A stretch of DNA of 64,000 bases from Alkalihalobacillus sp. YIM B00296. Lineage in GTDB: Bacteria > Bacillota > Bacilli > Bacillales > Fictibacillaceae. Both the position numbers and the translations under genes were made by a program. The DNA lies in contig NZ_JAIBLJ010000007.1 in NCBI RefSeq assembly GCF_020179385.1, positions 114,403 to 178,402 of the forward strand. Direction: 5' to 3'. Under the pieces are notes generated by a model, which saw only the letters and a program-made list of their open reading frames with translations, did no database searches and was not told where the DNA came from. Position 1 is the stretch's first letter. The number at the start of each line of letters is the position of its first letter. Below are positions 1 through 8,829 of this stretch, piece by piece.

Positions 1-210
1 TCTATCCAATTCACCTTTATTTTTTAGCTTTGTTATACTTGTTTATTTTTGCAAAATTCACTCCTAAAAACGGACTCGCCGTGGGCAGCCACGAAGGTAA
101 CCGGAAAACCGACAAGGAGGCTGTCGCCGCCGCAGGAAGTTTCAATTGCACCAAGTGAATTACAATGAAAAATCATCATTAATAATTACCGGGACCTTTT
201 TTATGTATGC
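1..210. other. Left-edge intergenic region
   Basis: No convincing gene is visible. Positions 61-135 hold a GC-rich stretch ending in a gccgccgcaggaagt-like segment that resembles parts of the dyad elements found elsewhere in this window. At the extreme left, the minus strand reads AAAGGTGAA followed by a TTG codon at about positions 7-9. This could be the ribosome binding site and start of the next gene (dprA follows sucD in B. subtilis), but only about three codons lie inside the window, so it cannot be called. Confidence 0.4.
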
Positions 211-287
211 AAATAAAAGAGGAGCCAGCCCATACGGCCAGACTCCCCGTCTTCAGGAGTCTGACACCATTCCTCCGGGCCAGCTCC
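211..287 (-). terminator. Intrinsic terminator after sucCD
   Basis: A nested hairpin lies 9 bases beyond the sucD stop. The inner stem is CAGACTCC (239-246) pairing with GGAGTCTG (256-263). The outer arms are GGAGC..GCCC (221-231) and GGGC..GCTCC (277-287). On the minus strand it is followed by a T-rich stretch (TCTTTTATTT, 211-220). It presumably ends the sucC-sucD transcript. Confidence 0.85.
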
Positions 288-296
288 ATAGATGAT

Positions 297-1205
297 TTAT
301 TTGTTAGCTGTCGTACAGCGATCTAACAAGTTTTCTTCCTTCAACACGGAAATCAATGTTTCTCCCATAACTGATGGCGTTTCAGCTACCTTGATTCCAC
401 ATGCATTCATCGTCCTGATTTTTTCTTCTGCAGTTCCTTTACCACCGGAAATGATGGCACCAGCATGTCCCATCCGCTTCCCTGGAGGTGCAGTCTGGCC
501 ACCGATGAAGCCAACTACAGGTTTTGTCATGTTCGCCTTGATCCATTCTGCAGCTTCTTCTTCAGCAGTACCGCCGATCTCACCGATCATGATCACTGCG
601 TAAGTATCCTCATCTTCGTTAAAAGCTTTAAGAACATCGATGAAGTCTGTACCATTGACAGGATCCCCACCGATTCCTACTGCTGTAGATTGACCGATAC
701 CTGCTTGTGAAAGCTGATGAACCGCTTCATAAGTCAATGTTCCAGATCGAGAAACAACCCCGACATGGCCTTTCGTGTGGATGTAGCCTGGCATGATTCC
801 AATCTTACACTCATCGGGAGTGATGACACCTGGACAGTTCGGTCCTACCAGGCGTGTCTTCTTCCCTTCCATATAACGCTTGACTTTCACCATGTCCAAT
901 ACAGGAATATGTTCTGTAATACAGATTGCAAGATCAAGCTCTGCATCTACCGCTTCAAGAATCGCATCAGCAGCGAATGGTGCAGGCACATAAATGACAG
1001 AAGCCGTAGCTCCAGTTTCTTTTACTGCATCTTCAACTGTGTTGAATACAGGGACTCCTTCAACTTCAGTTCCGCCTTTCCCAGGTGTCACTCCACCTAC
1101 GATCTTAGTACCGTACTCTAGCATTTGTTTTGTATGGAAAAGGGCTGTCGAACCAGTGATCCCTTGTACGATTACTTTCGTATCTTTATTAACATAAACG
1201 CTCAT
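297..1205 (-). CDS. sucD: Succinyl-CoA synthetase (ADP-forming) alpha subunit
   Basis: This is the alpha subunit of succinyl-CoA synthetase, the TCA-cycle enzyme that converts succinyl-CoA, phosphate and ADP to succinate, CoA and ATP in the cytoplasm. The 302 residues match the family length. Residues 1-130 form the CoA-binding Rossmann domain (the [14 protein letters not shown] stretch follows the first strand). The ligase domain carries the GPNCPGVI motif and, near residue 247, [10 protein letters not shown] with the histidine that is phosphorylated in this family. The gene starts 18 bases after the sucC stop, so the two subunits are cotranscribed. A strong terminator follows. Confidence 0.98.
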   Translation of the reverse strand: MSVYVNKDTKVIVQGITGSTALFHTKQMLEYGTKIVGGVTPGKGGTEVEGVPVFNTVEDAVKETGATASVIYVPAPFAADAILEAVDAELDLAICITEHIPVLDMVKVKRYMEGKKTRLVGPNCPGVITPDECKIGIMPGYIHTKGHVGVVSRSGTLTYEAVHQLSQAGIGQSTAVGIGGDPVNGTDFIDVLKAFNEDEDTYAVIMIGEIGGTAEEEAAEWIKANMTKPVVGFIGGQTAPPGKRMGHAGAIISGGKGTAEEKIRTMNACGIKVAETPSVMGETLISVLKEENLLDRCTTANK

Positions 1206-1223
1206 CGAGTTTTCCCCACCTTC

Positions 1224-2384
1224 CTACTTCACTAGTGAAACGATTTTTTCTGCACCGTCAGCCATGGATTCAGCTGCAGTGATATTCAATCCTGATTCAT
1301 TCAAAAGTTTCTTTCCAAGGTCAACATTCGTTCCTTCCAAACGTACTACCAAAGGAAGTTCCAGACCTACTTGTTTCGTTGCTTCAATTACACCTTCAGC
1401 GATGACGTCACATTTCATGATCCCACCGAATATGTTTACGAAAATCCCTTTAACATTTTGATCAGACAAGATGATTTTGAAGGCTTCAGTTACCTTATCT
1501 GCTGTTGCACCGCCCCCAACATCAAGGAAGTTCGCGGGGTCTCCGCCGTAATATTTAATGATATCCATTGTAGACATCGCAAGTCCTGCTCCGTTGACCA
1601 TACAACCGATATTTCCGTCTAGGGAAATATAGCTGAGGTCATACTTGGAAGCTTCGATTTCCTTCGTGTCTTCTTCATCAAGGTCACGCAATTCAAGAAT
1701 ATCTTTATTTCGGAATAGGGCGTTTGAATCGAAGTTCAATTTCGCATCAAGAGCCATTACATTCCCATCTCCTGTTGTAACAAGAGGATTGATTTCCGCA
1801 ATGGAGCAGTCCTTCTCGACAAAAACAGTGTATAAGCCCATCATGAACTTGACAGCTTTGTTCACAAGCTCTTTCGGAATGTTGATATTGAAAGCTAAGC
1901 GGCGAGCCTGATAAGGGCTGAGACCTACTATAGGATCGATTACTTCTTTAAAGATTTTTTCAGGTGTCTTTTCCGCTACTTCTTCAATTTCTGTACCGCC
2001 TTCTTCTGAAGCCATCATGACGACACGAGAAGTCGCACGGTCCAATACTAATCCTACATAGTATTCTTGCTTGATGTCACAGCCTTCTTCGACAAGTAAA
2101 CGCTTTACTTCTTTACCTTCCGGGCCTGTTTGATGGGTAACGAGTGTTTTGCCTAAAATCTCTTCAGCATATGTACGCACTTCATCAAGATTTTTAGCAA
2201 CCTTAACACCACCGGCTTTCCCACGTCCACCAGCGTGAATTTGAGCTTTAACTACATTGATTTCAGTACCGAGTTCTTTTGCTGCATCTACTGCTTCTTT
2301 GATCGTATATGCAACCTTACCATTTGGAACTGATACCCCGTACTTTCTCAAGAGTTCTTTTCCTTGATACTCGTGGATATTCAT
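1224..2384 (-). CDS. sucC: Succinyl-CoA synthetase (ADP-forming) beta subunit
   Basis: This is the beta subunit of succinyl-CoA synthetase, carrying the ATP-grasp nucleotide-binding domain and the succinate site. The chosen start gives [17 protein letters not shown] and 386 residues, the normal length. An ATG six codons further upstream is less likely, because AGGAGG sits seven bases before the chosen ATG. The [12 protein letters not shown] motif near residue 50 belongs to the ATP-grasp fold. NPLVTTGDG and the C-terminal [12 protein letters not shown] region are typical of the family. It is the first gene of a two-gene operon with sucD. No clear sigma-A promoter could be picked out upstream. 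Confidence 0.98.
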   Translation of the reverse strand: MNIHEYQGKELLRKYGVSVPNGKVAYTIKEAVDAAKELGTEINVVKAQIHAGGRGKAGGVKVAKNLDEVRTYAEEILGKTLVTHQTGPEGKEVKRLLVEEGCDIKQEYYVGLVLDRATSRVVMMASEEGGTEIEEVAEKTPEKIFKEVIDPIVGLSPYQARRLAFNINIPKELVNKAVKFMMGLYTVFVEKDCSIAEINPLVTTGDGNVMALDAKLNFDSNALFRNKDILELRDLDEEDTKEIEASKYDLSYISLDGNIGCMVNGAGLAMSTMDIIKYYGGDPANFLDVGGGATADKVTEAFKIILSDQNVKGIFVNIFGGIMKCDVIAEGVIEATKQVGLELPLVVRLEGTNVDLGKKLLNESGLNITAAESMADGAEKIVSLVK

Positions 2385-2492
2385 TCTCCATCCTCCTATC
2401 ATGTGTCTAATCTATGCAACACCGTTTTTATTGTATAAATAAACCGACCTCATGTCCACCGTTGTGACTGATTTCTGATGAATTTCAATATT

Positions 2493-2612
2493 TTGGCTCG
2501 GAATATCAGGAAAAATACGTATATTTTTGAAAATCGGCTTAAAAAATTTCAATTCGGCTCATAAAATTTGAATTAGGCTTATATAATTCTATCTCCGCTT
2601 ATAAAGTTCAAA
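2493..2612. repeat. Degenerate tandem repeat, 20-bp period
   Basis: Six consecutive 20-base units can be laid out from 2493, with the best copies at 2533, 2553, 2573 and 2593. Each begins with a two-base lead, then CGGCTTA- or AGGCTTA-like sequence, an A/T run and TTCAA. The GGCT or CGCT core recurs at exactly 20-base steps (2535, 2555, 2575, 2595). The first two units (2493, 2513) are much weaker. The tract fills the gap between the small spore protein gene and sucC. No reading frame runs through it. Confidence 0.75.
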
Positions 2613-2629
2613 TATGAAAAAGAAAACAG

Positions 2630-2667
2630 GCAAAGGCACTCTGTGTTTTCCACATAAGTGCCTTTAT
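2630..2667 (-). terminator. Terminator after the small spore protein gene
   Basis: The stem AAAGGCACT / AGTGCCTTT (2632-2640 and 2657-2665) encloses a second short stem. On the minus strand it is followed by T-rich sequence (GCCTGTTTTCTTTTTC). It lies about 20 bases beyond the stop of the spore protein gene. Confidence 0.75.
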
Positions 2668-2686
2668 ATGTTACAGTTTTTAGCAG

Positions 2687-2845
2687 TTAACAATCTTCTT
2701 TTTTTCTTGTTTCATCTACGATTTTCTTCGTGATACTCTCGCGCTCAGCGGCCGGACGATACACACCGAACTCTTCAGCAAATTCTTCTCTGAACTGTTG
2801 TACAGCTTGATCGCATCCAGGAACTTCCAATTTATTCTTTTTCAT
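2687..2845 (-). CDS. Alpha/beta-type small acid-soluble spore protein
   Basis: This short gene encodes 52 residues starting MKKNKLEVPGCDQAVQQF. The order LEVPG...AVQQFREEFAEEFGV...ITKKIVDE matches the alpha/beta-type SASP family, whose members have LxVPGAxxAxxxxKxEIAxEFGV near the N-terminus and a second GGxITKRLV-like block. Such proteins coat spore DNA and protect it during dormancy. This copy is shorter than SspA/SspB-type proteins and lacks the glycine before the second block, so it is a divergent member. The ribosome binding site TGAGGTG precedes the ATG by about six bases. It has its own terminator and lies between a decayed ylqH and sucC; B. subtilis has no sasp gene at this place. Confidence 0.8.
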   Translation of the reverse strand: MKKNKLEVPGCDQAVQQFREEFAEEFGVYRPAAERESITKKIVDETRKKEDC

Positions 2846-2908
2846 AAAAATCACCTCACACTTTTTCCATAGTATGTGGTGATTTGTACGTCATTATGAG
2901 TTCAATAT

Positions 2909-3183
2909 TCAGCCTTTCGGTTCGGATGCCTGATCTAGCTGATAAATGAAAGCAAAAACCTCAGCTACCGCCTTATACAAGTCAGGAGGTATTTCCTGAT
3001 TGATCTCGAGCTTAGATAGTAACTGGACCAGAGAAGTATCTTCTTGGAGCGGCACTTGTTCTGTCTTGCCAATTCTATTATTTCTTCAGCTGTCGCCCCC
3101 ATCCCTTTCGCTATGACTTTTGGTGAACTGGCAGCAGCTTGATCATATTTAAGGGCAACAGCTGATTTGCGATGATGATCCGT
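2909..3183 (-). pseudogene. ylqH: Frameshifted ylqH (FlhB C-terminal-domain protein)
   Basis: Two frames together give a YlqH/FlhB-C-like protein. The first reads RKSAVALKYDQAAASSPKVIAKG...AEEIIELARQN. After about position 3056-3060 the frame shifts by one base into VPLQEDTSLVQLLSKLEINQ...LYKAVAEVFAFIYQLDQ and a TGA stop at 2909-2911. The reconstructed protein would be about 91 residues, the normal size of this family. No ATG, GTG or TTG is available at the 5' end: the codon where the start would be expected is ACG (3181-3183, followed by DHHRKS). Its 5' end overlaps the end of the broken ylqG. One missing base plus loss of the start codon indicates a decaying gene; a sequencing error would explain only the first. 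Confidence 0.8.
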
Positions 3184-4626
3184 ATATGGATAGATCCACC
3201 CCTCTGAACGATATGTCTGTCGCTTCGATTTTCAACAACTGGCTGGACTGATTGGACGACCTCTCTATCTTGACAATGGATAATCTGTAACCAATCTTTC
3301 CAAGCTGTGTTTTCAATTCAGTTTTTAAGTCTGGTACCAAATGTTTTATAGAATCATTACCATTTATGATTTTGAGAGAAACGACCCTATTCTGCACATT
3401 CATATCCACGACTGTCTCTTTAAGAAATTGAAGGTCAAGGTAAAATAAAATACGACTGAAATCCTCGTCAATCTCTCCCATACGATTTCGCTTCAGATCC
3501 CAACGCATCATGATATCACTCTTCCATTCTTTGAAATGAACGGGAAATTGATAAAACAAGGAAGTGAGGGATTGGTTTTCACTCATATGTAAAAGTTGCT
3601 GGCCTGTAAGCCGATGGATCAATCCATCAGCTTTTTCCTTTATGCCTGGAGGGAGATCGGATGCCAAAAGTTCAAGCAATGCTGTTTTCAGTTGAGGTTG
3701 GCTTCTCATCTCGGCAAGCTGCCTATGTATCAGGTCCTGTTCAAAGGTTAAGCCTAGTCCACGGAGAATTTCAATAATATTGAGCTGTGGTTTTTGTACC
3801 ATTTTAAGTTCAATTGTTCATTGATCCAGTTCATTTGCATTTGATGTAACGAGCTTAATTTCTGTTGGAAGAAAAGTTCAGCTCTTACAGGTGACATATT
3901 CACCTTCAATTCCTTCAGGAGCGCTTCATCTGAAATCGGAAAGTTTGTATTTTGGAACCGGTTCTCCAATTCGGATGAGTCAGGTATTTTAATAGACAAG
4001 GCCCTGAAGATATGATCAACCTGAAGCTTTATCTCATTCCGGGTTGTCGGAAGAGAATACATTTGCACCATTTCTTTGACGATATCCAGAGCTGCAATAC
4101 GGTTTGTCATGTCTAAAACATGGTTTATCGCCCTATCTACTGAGTTCGCGATGTTATGAGAACCCAATGTGCTCAGGGATTGTTTCAGAGACAGTAGTTC
4201 TGTCGTTAAAGAGCTGCGATCCTGAACATGATAAAGGGCCCTGAAAATTGGTTCTGAAATAGGCAGGTTTTTAATGAGCATCGTTTTTACAGCTTGTATA
4301 CCTTTTTCAACTGAATCAACCTGGGACAACCATTTTCCAGATTGGCCGATCAATTCTTTTGTAATCGGAAGCTGCTCTTTCGTAAGATGTGTAATAAGGC
4401 GTTGCAATTCCGGCAAGTTTTTGCGGCTGCCGAAAACCTGTCTCGGCAACTGATAATCATTGCTTTTCTCCAATACTTCCAAGACTGGAATGCCACAAGT
4501 TGGACTTGGGCCAAATCATTCGGATACAAGGCCAATACCCTTCCAGAAAATATCTGCCCTGGCTTCAACTCAACGACAGGGTTCAACCGACTGATACATG
4601 ATGGATTCGATAGGCAATGCCTTCAT
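3149..4626 (-). pseudogene. ylqG: Broken ylqG (FliK-like family) in several frames
   Basis: Four reading-frame pieces follow one another where B. subtilis has the single gene ylqG. A good ribosome binding site (GAGGGTG) and ATG at 4624-4626 open MKALPIESIMYQS. The frame then changes near 4585 to NPVVELKPGQIFSGRVLALYP. It changes again near 4500 to VLEVLEKSNDYQLPRQVFG, continuing to about 3790. It changes once more near 3800 to the C-terminal piece containing FEQDLIHRQ, LIHRLTGQQLLHM and the conserved RILFYLDLQFLKETVVDM block. The third piece seems to lack residues expected after LEVLEK. At least three disruptions in one gene, with intact neighbours, point to real decay. The product was a poorly understood protein with FliK-like C-terminal similarity. 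Confidence 0.82.
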
Positions 4627-4679
4627 TTAAACACACCCTCAATTACAATCTGTTCCTTCCTTATATCGTCATCTGGATC

Positions 4680-5459
4680 TCATTTGTTAGGCAGTAACTG
4701 TGAAACAGGGGCAAATGACTTTCTATGTTCTGGGGTAATACCATACTCCTTCAACGCGTCCAGATGCTCTGCTGTTGCATAGCCGACATTTGAATGAAAG
4801 GAATATTGAGGGTACTTGCGGTCAAGTTCGAGCATCATGCGGTCTCGCGTCACTTTTGCGACTATTGAGGCTGCAGCTATCGAATTGCTTTGTGCGTCCC
4901 CTTTGATGATTTTTTCTTGTGGCAGATCAGTAGGGAGGCCCATTGCATCGATCAGTAAATAATCAGGATATATCGGTAAATCTTCGATCGCTTTCACCAT
5001 CGCCACCCTGCTTGCTTCATATATGTTGATCCGGTCAATTTCCTTTGCTGGCACACAGCCTATACCGATTGCAACAGCGTTCTCGATGATTTTTTCGTAT
5101 AGTTCTTCCCTTATATGTCCTGACAGCTTTTTCGAGTCGTCCAAACCTATGATCTTCACATTTCTGTCTAAAATGACTGCGCTCGCGACAACAGGACCGG
5201 CTAGTGGTCCACGTCCTACCTCATCAATCCCTGCAATCAACCGATATCCATCTGAGTAACATTTATTCTCATATGAAGACATCTGCATGTATGTATGTAA
5301 ACGTTTCTGTTCTTTTTCGTCCCTTTTGCACCATTGTGAATAGATCTTTTGGACGCCTTTTCTAGGATCGTCCTTTAATTGAAGGATAAACTCTTGGTCA
5401 AGCTCTCCACTATGCTTTTCCATTAAGGCACGAATCTCCTTGATTGATTTCTCTTTCAT
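4680..5459 (-). CDS. rnhB: Ribonuclease HII
   Basis: RNase HII cuts the RNA strand of RNA-DNA hybrids and removes single ribonucleotides left in DNA. The 259-residue protein has an N-terminal extension of about 70 residues typical of Bacillus homologues. The catalytic IDEVGRGPLAG motif follows (Asp79, Glu80), with the acidic residues of LLIDAMG (Asp171) and KGDAQS (Asp188) completing the active site. AAAGGAG lies six bases before the ATG. The gene follows rbgA after a small hairpin, as in B. subtilis, and is intact although the next gene downstream (ylqG) is not. Confidence 0.97.
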   Translation of the reverse strand: MKEKSIKEIRALMEKHSGELDQEFILQLKDDPRKGVQKIYSQWCKRDEKEQKRLHTYMQMSSYENKCYSDGYRLIAGIDEVGRGPLAGPVVASAVILDRNVKIIGLDDSKKLSGHIREELYEKIIENAVAIGIGCVPAKEIDRINIYEASRVAMVKAIEDLPIYPDYLLIDAMGLPTDLPQEKIIKGDAQSNSIAAASIVAKVTRDRMMLELDRKYPQYSFHSNVGYATAEHLDALKEYGITPEHRKSFAPVSQLLPNK

Positions 5460-5506
5460 CGGGAACTCCTTTATGTCGTATTTCTTTGGTCATCTTATGT
5501 ACAACT

Positions 5507-5532
5507 ATCAAAAGGGGGCAAAGTCCCCCTGA
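5507..5532 (-). terminator. Possible terminator between rbgA and rnhB
   Basis: AGGGGG (5513-5518) and CCCCCT (5525-5530) form a six-pair GC stem. On the minus strand it is followed by TTTTGATAG. The hairpin begins 11 bases after the rbgA stop. It could attenuate read-through from rbgA into rnhB rather than block it. Confidence 0.5.
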
Positions 5533-5540
5533 TCCAGTTC

Positions 5541-6395
5541 CTATTCGTAGTCTGCCGGCCTTTCAAAAGAAATCGGTCCGAGCTTTTCGGATCGGATATC
5601 CCTCAGGATGATTTCAGCAGCCTTTTCATAGTCGACTTCTCCACCTTTGATGAGGCAGCCTCTCTTTTTCCCGATTTCTTCAAATACTTCAAGGGGCGGA
5701 GCTGTGGTATCCGTCAATTTATAACGCTCCATCAGTTTCTCTGGATACGCTTCTTTCAAATATTGAATCGCAAAAAAAGCGATATCCCCAAAATCAAGGA
5801 TTTCATCTTTTATTGCTCCTGTCACGGCTAATCGATAGCCTGTAGTCTGATCCTCAAACTTCGGCCATAATATACCTGGTGTATCAAGTAATTCCAGTTC
5901 TTTACCGACTTTGATCCATTGCTGTCTTTGTGTAATGCCAGGTCGATCTCCTGTCTTCGCGATTTTCTTGTTGGCAAGACGATTAATCAGCGTCGATTTT
6001 CCGACATTCGGGATTCCAAGAATCAATGCACGGACAGCTCGAGGCTTCACTCCTTTTTCAATCATCTTCTCAAGCTTGGCCTTCACAAGTTCTCTTGCCA
6101 TATCTGGAATTTTCTCGAGACCTTGTCCGGTTTTGGAATTGACAGTGGCAGTTTTCAGTTCACGTTCCCAAAAATACTCTTCCCACTCCTTTGTGATCGC
6201 TCGATCCGCCATATCGGTTTTATTCAATAGGATCAAGCGCGGCTTATGGTCAACAATCTCATCAATCATCGGATTCCGTGAAGATAAGGGGACACGGGCA
6301 TCCACAAGTTCGAAGACAACATCGATCATTTTAAGTTTCTCTGTAATCTCCCGTCTAGCTTTCGCCATATGTCCTGGGAACCATTGGATTTGCAT
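5541..6395 (-). CDS. rbgA: Ribosome biogenesis GTPase RbgA (YlqF)
   Basis: RbgA is the circularly permuted GTPase needed for late assembly of the 50S ribosomal subunit. The G motifs appear in permuted order: NKTD (G4) at residues 58-61, then GIPNVGKST (G1) at 127-135, GDRPGIT (G2 region) and DTPGI (G3) at 171-175. The N-terminal [10 protein letters not shown] stretch is characteristic of the family. The 284-residue length is normal. It lies directly after lepB and upstream of rnhB; rplS, encoding a 50S protein, is nearby. Confidence 0.97.
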   Translation of the reverse strand: MQIQWFPGHMAKARREITEKLKMIDVVFELVDARVPLSSRNPMIDEIVDHKPRLILLNKTDMADRAITKEWEEYFWERELKTATVNSKTGQGLEKIPDMARELVKAKLEKMIEKGVKPRAVRALILGIPNVGKSTLINRLANKKIAKTGDRPGITQRQQWIKVGKELELLDTPGILWPKFEDQTTGYRLAVTGAIKDEILDFGDIAFFAIQYLKEAYPEKLMERYKLTDTTAPPLEVFEEIGKKRGCLIKGGEVDYEKAAEIILRDIRSEKLGPISFERPADYE

Positions 6396-6404
6396 TTATT
6401 TCAC

Positions 6405-6956
6405 CTACTTTAATACTTCAAAATGTGCAACCGGCCAAAAGATGACGTTCGCTTTTCCGATGATTTCATCCATAGGAACTGAACCGATATTCCGGCTGTC
6501 TTTACTATGTTGCCTATTATCCCCAAGCACGAATACATGGTTTTCAGGGACAGTCTGAGATCCAATTTCATCACTTAATTCAAAATTATAGGTCAAATTG
6601 CCTCCTGAGAGTGATTGTTTGTATTCATTCAAGTATGGCTCAGGAACTTCTTTATCATTAACATATAGTGTGTCATCTTTATACTCAATTTTATCCCCAG
6701 GTAAACCGATGATCCTTTTGATATAATCTTTCCCTTCAGGTGCATGGAATACTACAATATCAAAACGATCAGGTTCTCCTACCTCATAACTGAATTTATT
6801 GACGATCATACGGTCTCCATTATGAAGTGTAGGCATCATCGACTCTCCATCTACAACGATCGGAGCAAACAAGAAATATCGTATCCCTGCTGCGATCACC
6901 AATGCAATAACAAGAGCCTTCAGCCATTCCCAAGATTCATTCTTTCTCTTTGCCAT
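6405..6956 (-). CDS. lepB: Type I signal peptidase
   Basis: This membrane-bound enzyme removes signal peptides from exported proteins. It has a single N-terminal transmembrane anchor (about residues 10-30) and the catalytic serine in GESMMPTL (Ser39). The catalytic lysine lies in DYIKRIIGLPGD (Lys80), and the late box GDNRQHSKDSRNIG spans about 145-158. The 183-residue length fits the short Bacillus SipS/SipT class. B. subtilis carries its sip genes elsewhere, but other Bacillaceae have one between rplS and rbgA, as here. Confidence 0.95.
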   Translation of the reverse strand: MAKRKNESWEWLKALVIALVIAAGIRYFLFAPIVVDGESMMPTLHNGDRMIVNKFSYEVGEPDRFDIVVFHAPEGKDYIKRIIGLPGDKIEYKDDTLYVNDKEVPEPYLNEYKQSLSGGNLTYNFELSDEIGSQTVPENHVFVLGDNRQHSKDSRNIGSVPMDEIIGKANVIFWPVAHFEVLK

Positions 6957-7036
6957 TTCTCCACCCCAGTTTTACGATTTACCATTCATTTTTATCTACA
7001 TTATATTCGAAATGGTCTCCAGAATCATCTAATCTA

Positions 7037-7070
7037 CATAAAAAAGGAGCTTGTTTCCAAGCTCCTTTCC
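7037..7070 (-). terminator. Terminator after rplS
   Basis: AAAGGAGCTTG / CAAGCTCCTTT forms a long stem with a short loop (7044-7067). On the minus strand a run of Ts follows (7039-7045). It lies just beyond the rplS stop and separates rplS from lepB. Confidence 0.92.
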
Positions 7071-7086
7071 GCGCAAGTGCGAGTTA

Positions 7087-7434
7087 TTATCTGCGAATCT
7101 CTTTGATACGTGCTGCCTTTCCACGTAGTGCACGTAGATAGTAAAGCTTAGCACGACGTACTTTACCTTGACGTACAACTTTGATTTTTGCGATTTTTGG
7201 AGAGTGTACTGGGAAAGCACGTTCCACTCCAACACCATAAGAAATTTTACGCACGGTAAATGTTTCGCTGATTCCAGATCCACGGCGTTTGATGACAACA
7301 CCTTCGAATACCTGGATACGTTCGCGTGTTCCTTCGACAACTTTAACGTCAACACGGACAGTATCTCCTGCACGGAATTCTGGCAAATCTGTTTTCAACT
7401 GCTCTTTCGTAATATCATTAAGTAGTTGTTGCAT
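7087..7434 (-). CDS. rplS: 50S ribosomal protein L19
   Basis: L19 sits at the interface of the two ribosomal subunits. The 115 residues match the family. Recognisable blocks are [29 protein letters not shown] and the [13 protein letters not shown] stretch, with the basic C-terminal [24 protein letters not shown]. It has its own promoter and a structured leader, in addition to any read-through from trmD, and ends at a strong terminator. Confidence 0.98.
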   Translation of the reverse strand: MQQLLNDITKEQLKTDLPEFRAGDTVRVDVKVVEGTRERIQVFEGVVIKRRGSGISETFTVRKISYGVGVERAFPVHSPKIAKIKVVRQGKVRRAKLYYLRALRGKAARIKEIRR

Positions 7435-7523
7435 GGTATTTCCTCCTTCCTTACAAATGTTCTTGTCTATGCTTTTACATCATAACAGCGGAACATCGTA
7501 ATCTGGCACAAGCCACAAAGAAT
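7435..7523 (-). ncRNA. Putative L19 leader (autoregulatory mRNA leader)
   Basis: The leader between the rplS promoter and start codon contains a clear stem, GATGTTC pairing with GAACAT around 7458-7496. Bacillus rplS transcripts are known to carry a structured L19 leader thought to bind the protein and repress its own synthesis. The call rests on position and this stem; I could not test it against the family model. Confidence 0.5.
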
Positions 7524-7552
7524 ATCTTAGCATAAACGTTGCCACGACGCAA
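7524..7552 (-). promoter_or_regulatory. Sigma-A-type promoter for rplS
   Basis: On the minus strand TTGCGT (7547-7552) and TAAGAT (7524-7529) are separated by exactly 17 bases. TG lies one base before the -10 element, giving an extended -10. It sits just after the trmD stop and upstream of the rplS leader. Confidence 0.65.
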
Positions 7553-7567
7553 TATCTTGAAGCTACT

Positions 7568-8311
7568 TTATTCGGCATTCCTGTTCTTTTTTAATTTTTC
7601 CAGGAACTTAAGGTCTTCATCAGATAAGGAGCCCTTATCAATCAGATCTGGACGCCTTAAGAACGTCCTTTTCAAAGATTCGAGATCACGCCATTTTTGG
7701 ATTTTTGCATGATCTCCTGAAAGAAGGACATCAGGGACTTTCATCCCTCTGAAATCGGCCGGGCGGGTATAATGCGGGTGCTCAAGCAGACCTGAAGAAT
7801 ATGAGTCCAGTTTAGAAGACGATTCATTACCAAGCACTTCTGGTAAAAGTCTTGTGACACTGTCTATGACTACCATAGCTGGAAGTTCCCCCCCTGTAAG
7901 GACATAGTCACCGATTGAAATTTCATCTGTGGCGAGATGCTCTCTGATTCGCTCATCATAGCCCTCATAATGACCACAAACGAAAATCAGATGATCCTCC
8001 TCTGCAAGTTCTTCTGCCTTTTTCTGTGATAAAGGTTCGCCTTGGGGGCACATCAAAATGATTCTAGGCTTCTTTTCCTCGCCGTCTTTCAAACTTTCAA
8101 CCGCATCGAATAAAGGTTGTGGTGTCAATACCATTCCAGCACCGCCACCGTAAGGATAGTCATCCACTTTCCGATGTTTGTTGGATGTGAACTCCCTGAA
8201 ATCTATAACCGTATAAGTTACAGCTTCTTTTTCCTGTGCTTTTTTCAATATGGAACTATTCAAGACTCCCTCAAACATTTCGGGAAAAAGGGTTAAAATA
8301 TCGATTTTCAT
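7568..8311 (-). CDS. trmD: tRNA (guanine37-N1)-methyltransferase
   Basis: TrmD methylates G37 next to the anticodon with S-adenosylmethionine and so prevents frameshifting. The trefoil-knot signature is clear: [22 protein letters not shown], then [21 protein letters not shown]. The C-terminal substrate helices follow ([26 protein letters not shown]). The 247-residue length is normal. The start overlaps the end of rimM by four bases, so the two are translationally coupled. Confidence 0.98.
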   Translation of the reverse strand: MKIDILTLFPEMFEGVLNSSILKKAQEKEAVTYTVIDFREFTSNKHRKVDDYPYGGGAGMVLTPQPLFDAVESLKDGEEKKPRIILMCPQGEPLSQKKAEELAEEDHLIFVCGHYEGYDERIREHLATDEISIGDYVLTGGELPAMVVIDSVTRLLPEVLGNESSSKLDSYSSGLLEHPHYTRPADFRGMKVPDVLLSGDHAKIQKWRDLESLKRTFLRRPDLIDKGSLSDEDLKFLEKLKKNRNAE

Positions 8312-8829
8312 TCTAATAGCCCTTCCATTGGTTCAATCAAGATTTGTTTTTCCACCACATCGACTTCTTTTACCACAGGTTCAATATACGGGATCAAAAA
8401 CTCTTTCTTCATTTCATCAGAGTATACTGCCCAAACATCATTCGCCCCTGGAGATAAAATGTCTGTAACCTTTCCTAGGATTTTCCCATCGGTCGTTTTG
8501 ACCTCGCAACCGATGATTTCGTAATAATAATATTCCCCTTCTGGAAGATCCTCCAGCTGGTCTTTCGAAACCTTCAGGATGCCATCTCGCAAAGGCTGTA
8601 CGTCATTAATGGTCGGGTATCCTTCAAAGGCGACAAGATCGAATTGTTTATGTTTCCGGTGGGAGCGAACAACCAACTGAATCGACTCGTTCATCACTGG
8701 ATGGAATAAATACAGTTTCGAGCCTTCCTGGTAACGCTCATCAGAAAAATCCGAACGGGTGATGACTCTCACCTCGCCTCTGATTCCATGTGTATTGACA
8801 ATCTTCCCTACATAAAACCATTCGCTCAT
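8308..8829 (-). CDS. rimM: Ribosome maturation factor RimM
   Basis: RimM helps assemble the head of the 30S subunit through protein S19. The N-terminal barrel is marked by [18 protein letters not shown]. The PRC-barrel C-terminal half carries [36 protein letters not shown] and the [14 protein letters not shown] segment. Length is 173 residues, as usual. It is first of the rimM-trmD pair. B. subtilis has ylqD between khpA and rimM; here a 324-base repeat-bearing gap takes its place. Confidence 0.97.
   Translation of the reverse strand: MSEWFYVGKIVNTHGIRGEVRVITRSDFSDERYQEGSKLYLFHPVMNESIQLVVRSHRKHKQFDLVAFEGYPTINDVQPLRDGILKVSKDQLEDLPEGEYYYYEIIGCEVKTTDGKILGKVTDILSPGANDVWAVYSDEMKKEFLIPYIEPVVKEVDVVEKQILIEPMEGLLE

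Noticed and set aside
1..9. Start of dprA at the left edge
   Set aside because: A plausible ribosome binding site and TTG exist on the minus strand, but only about three codons are inside the window, so nothing can be verified.
7029..7373. A 114-codon frame within and after rplS
   Set aside because: It reads rplS in the wrong frame and through the rplS terminator.
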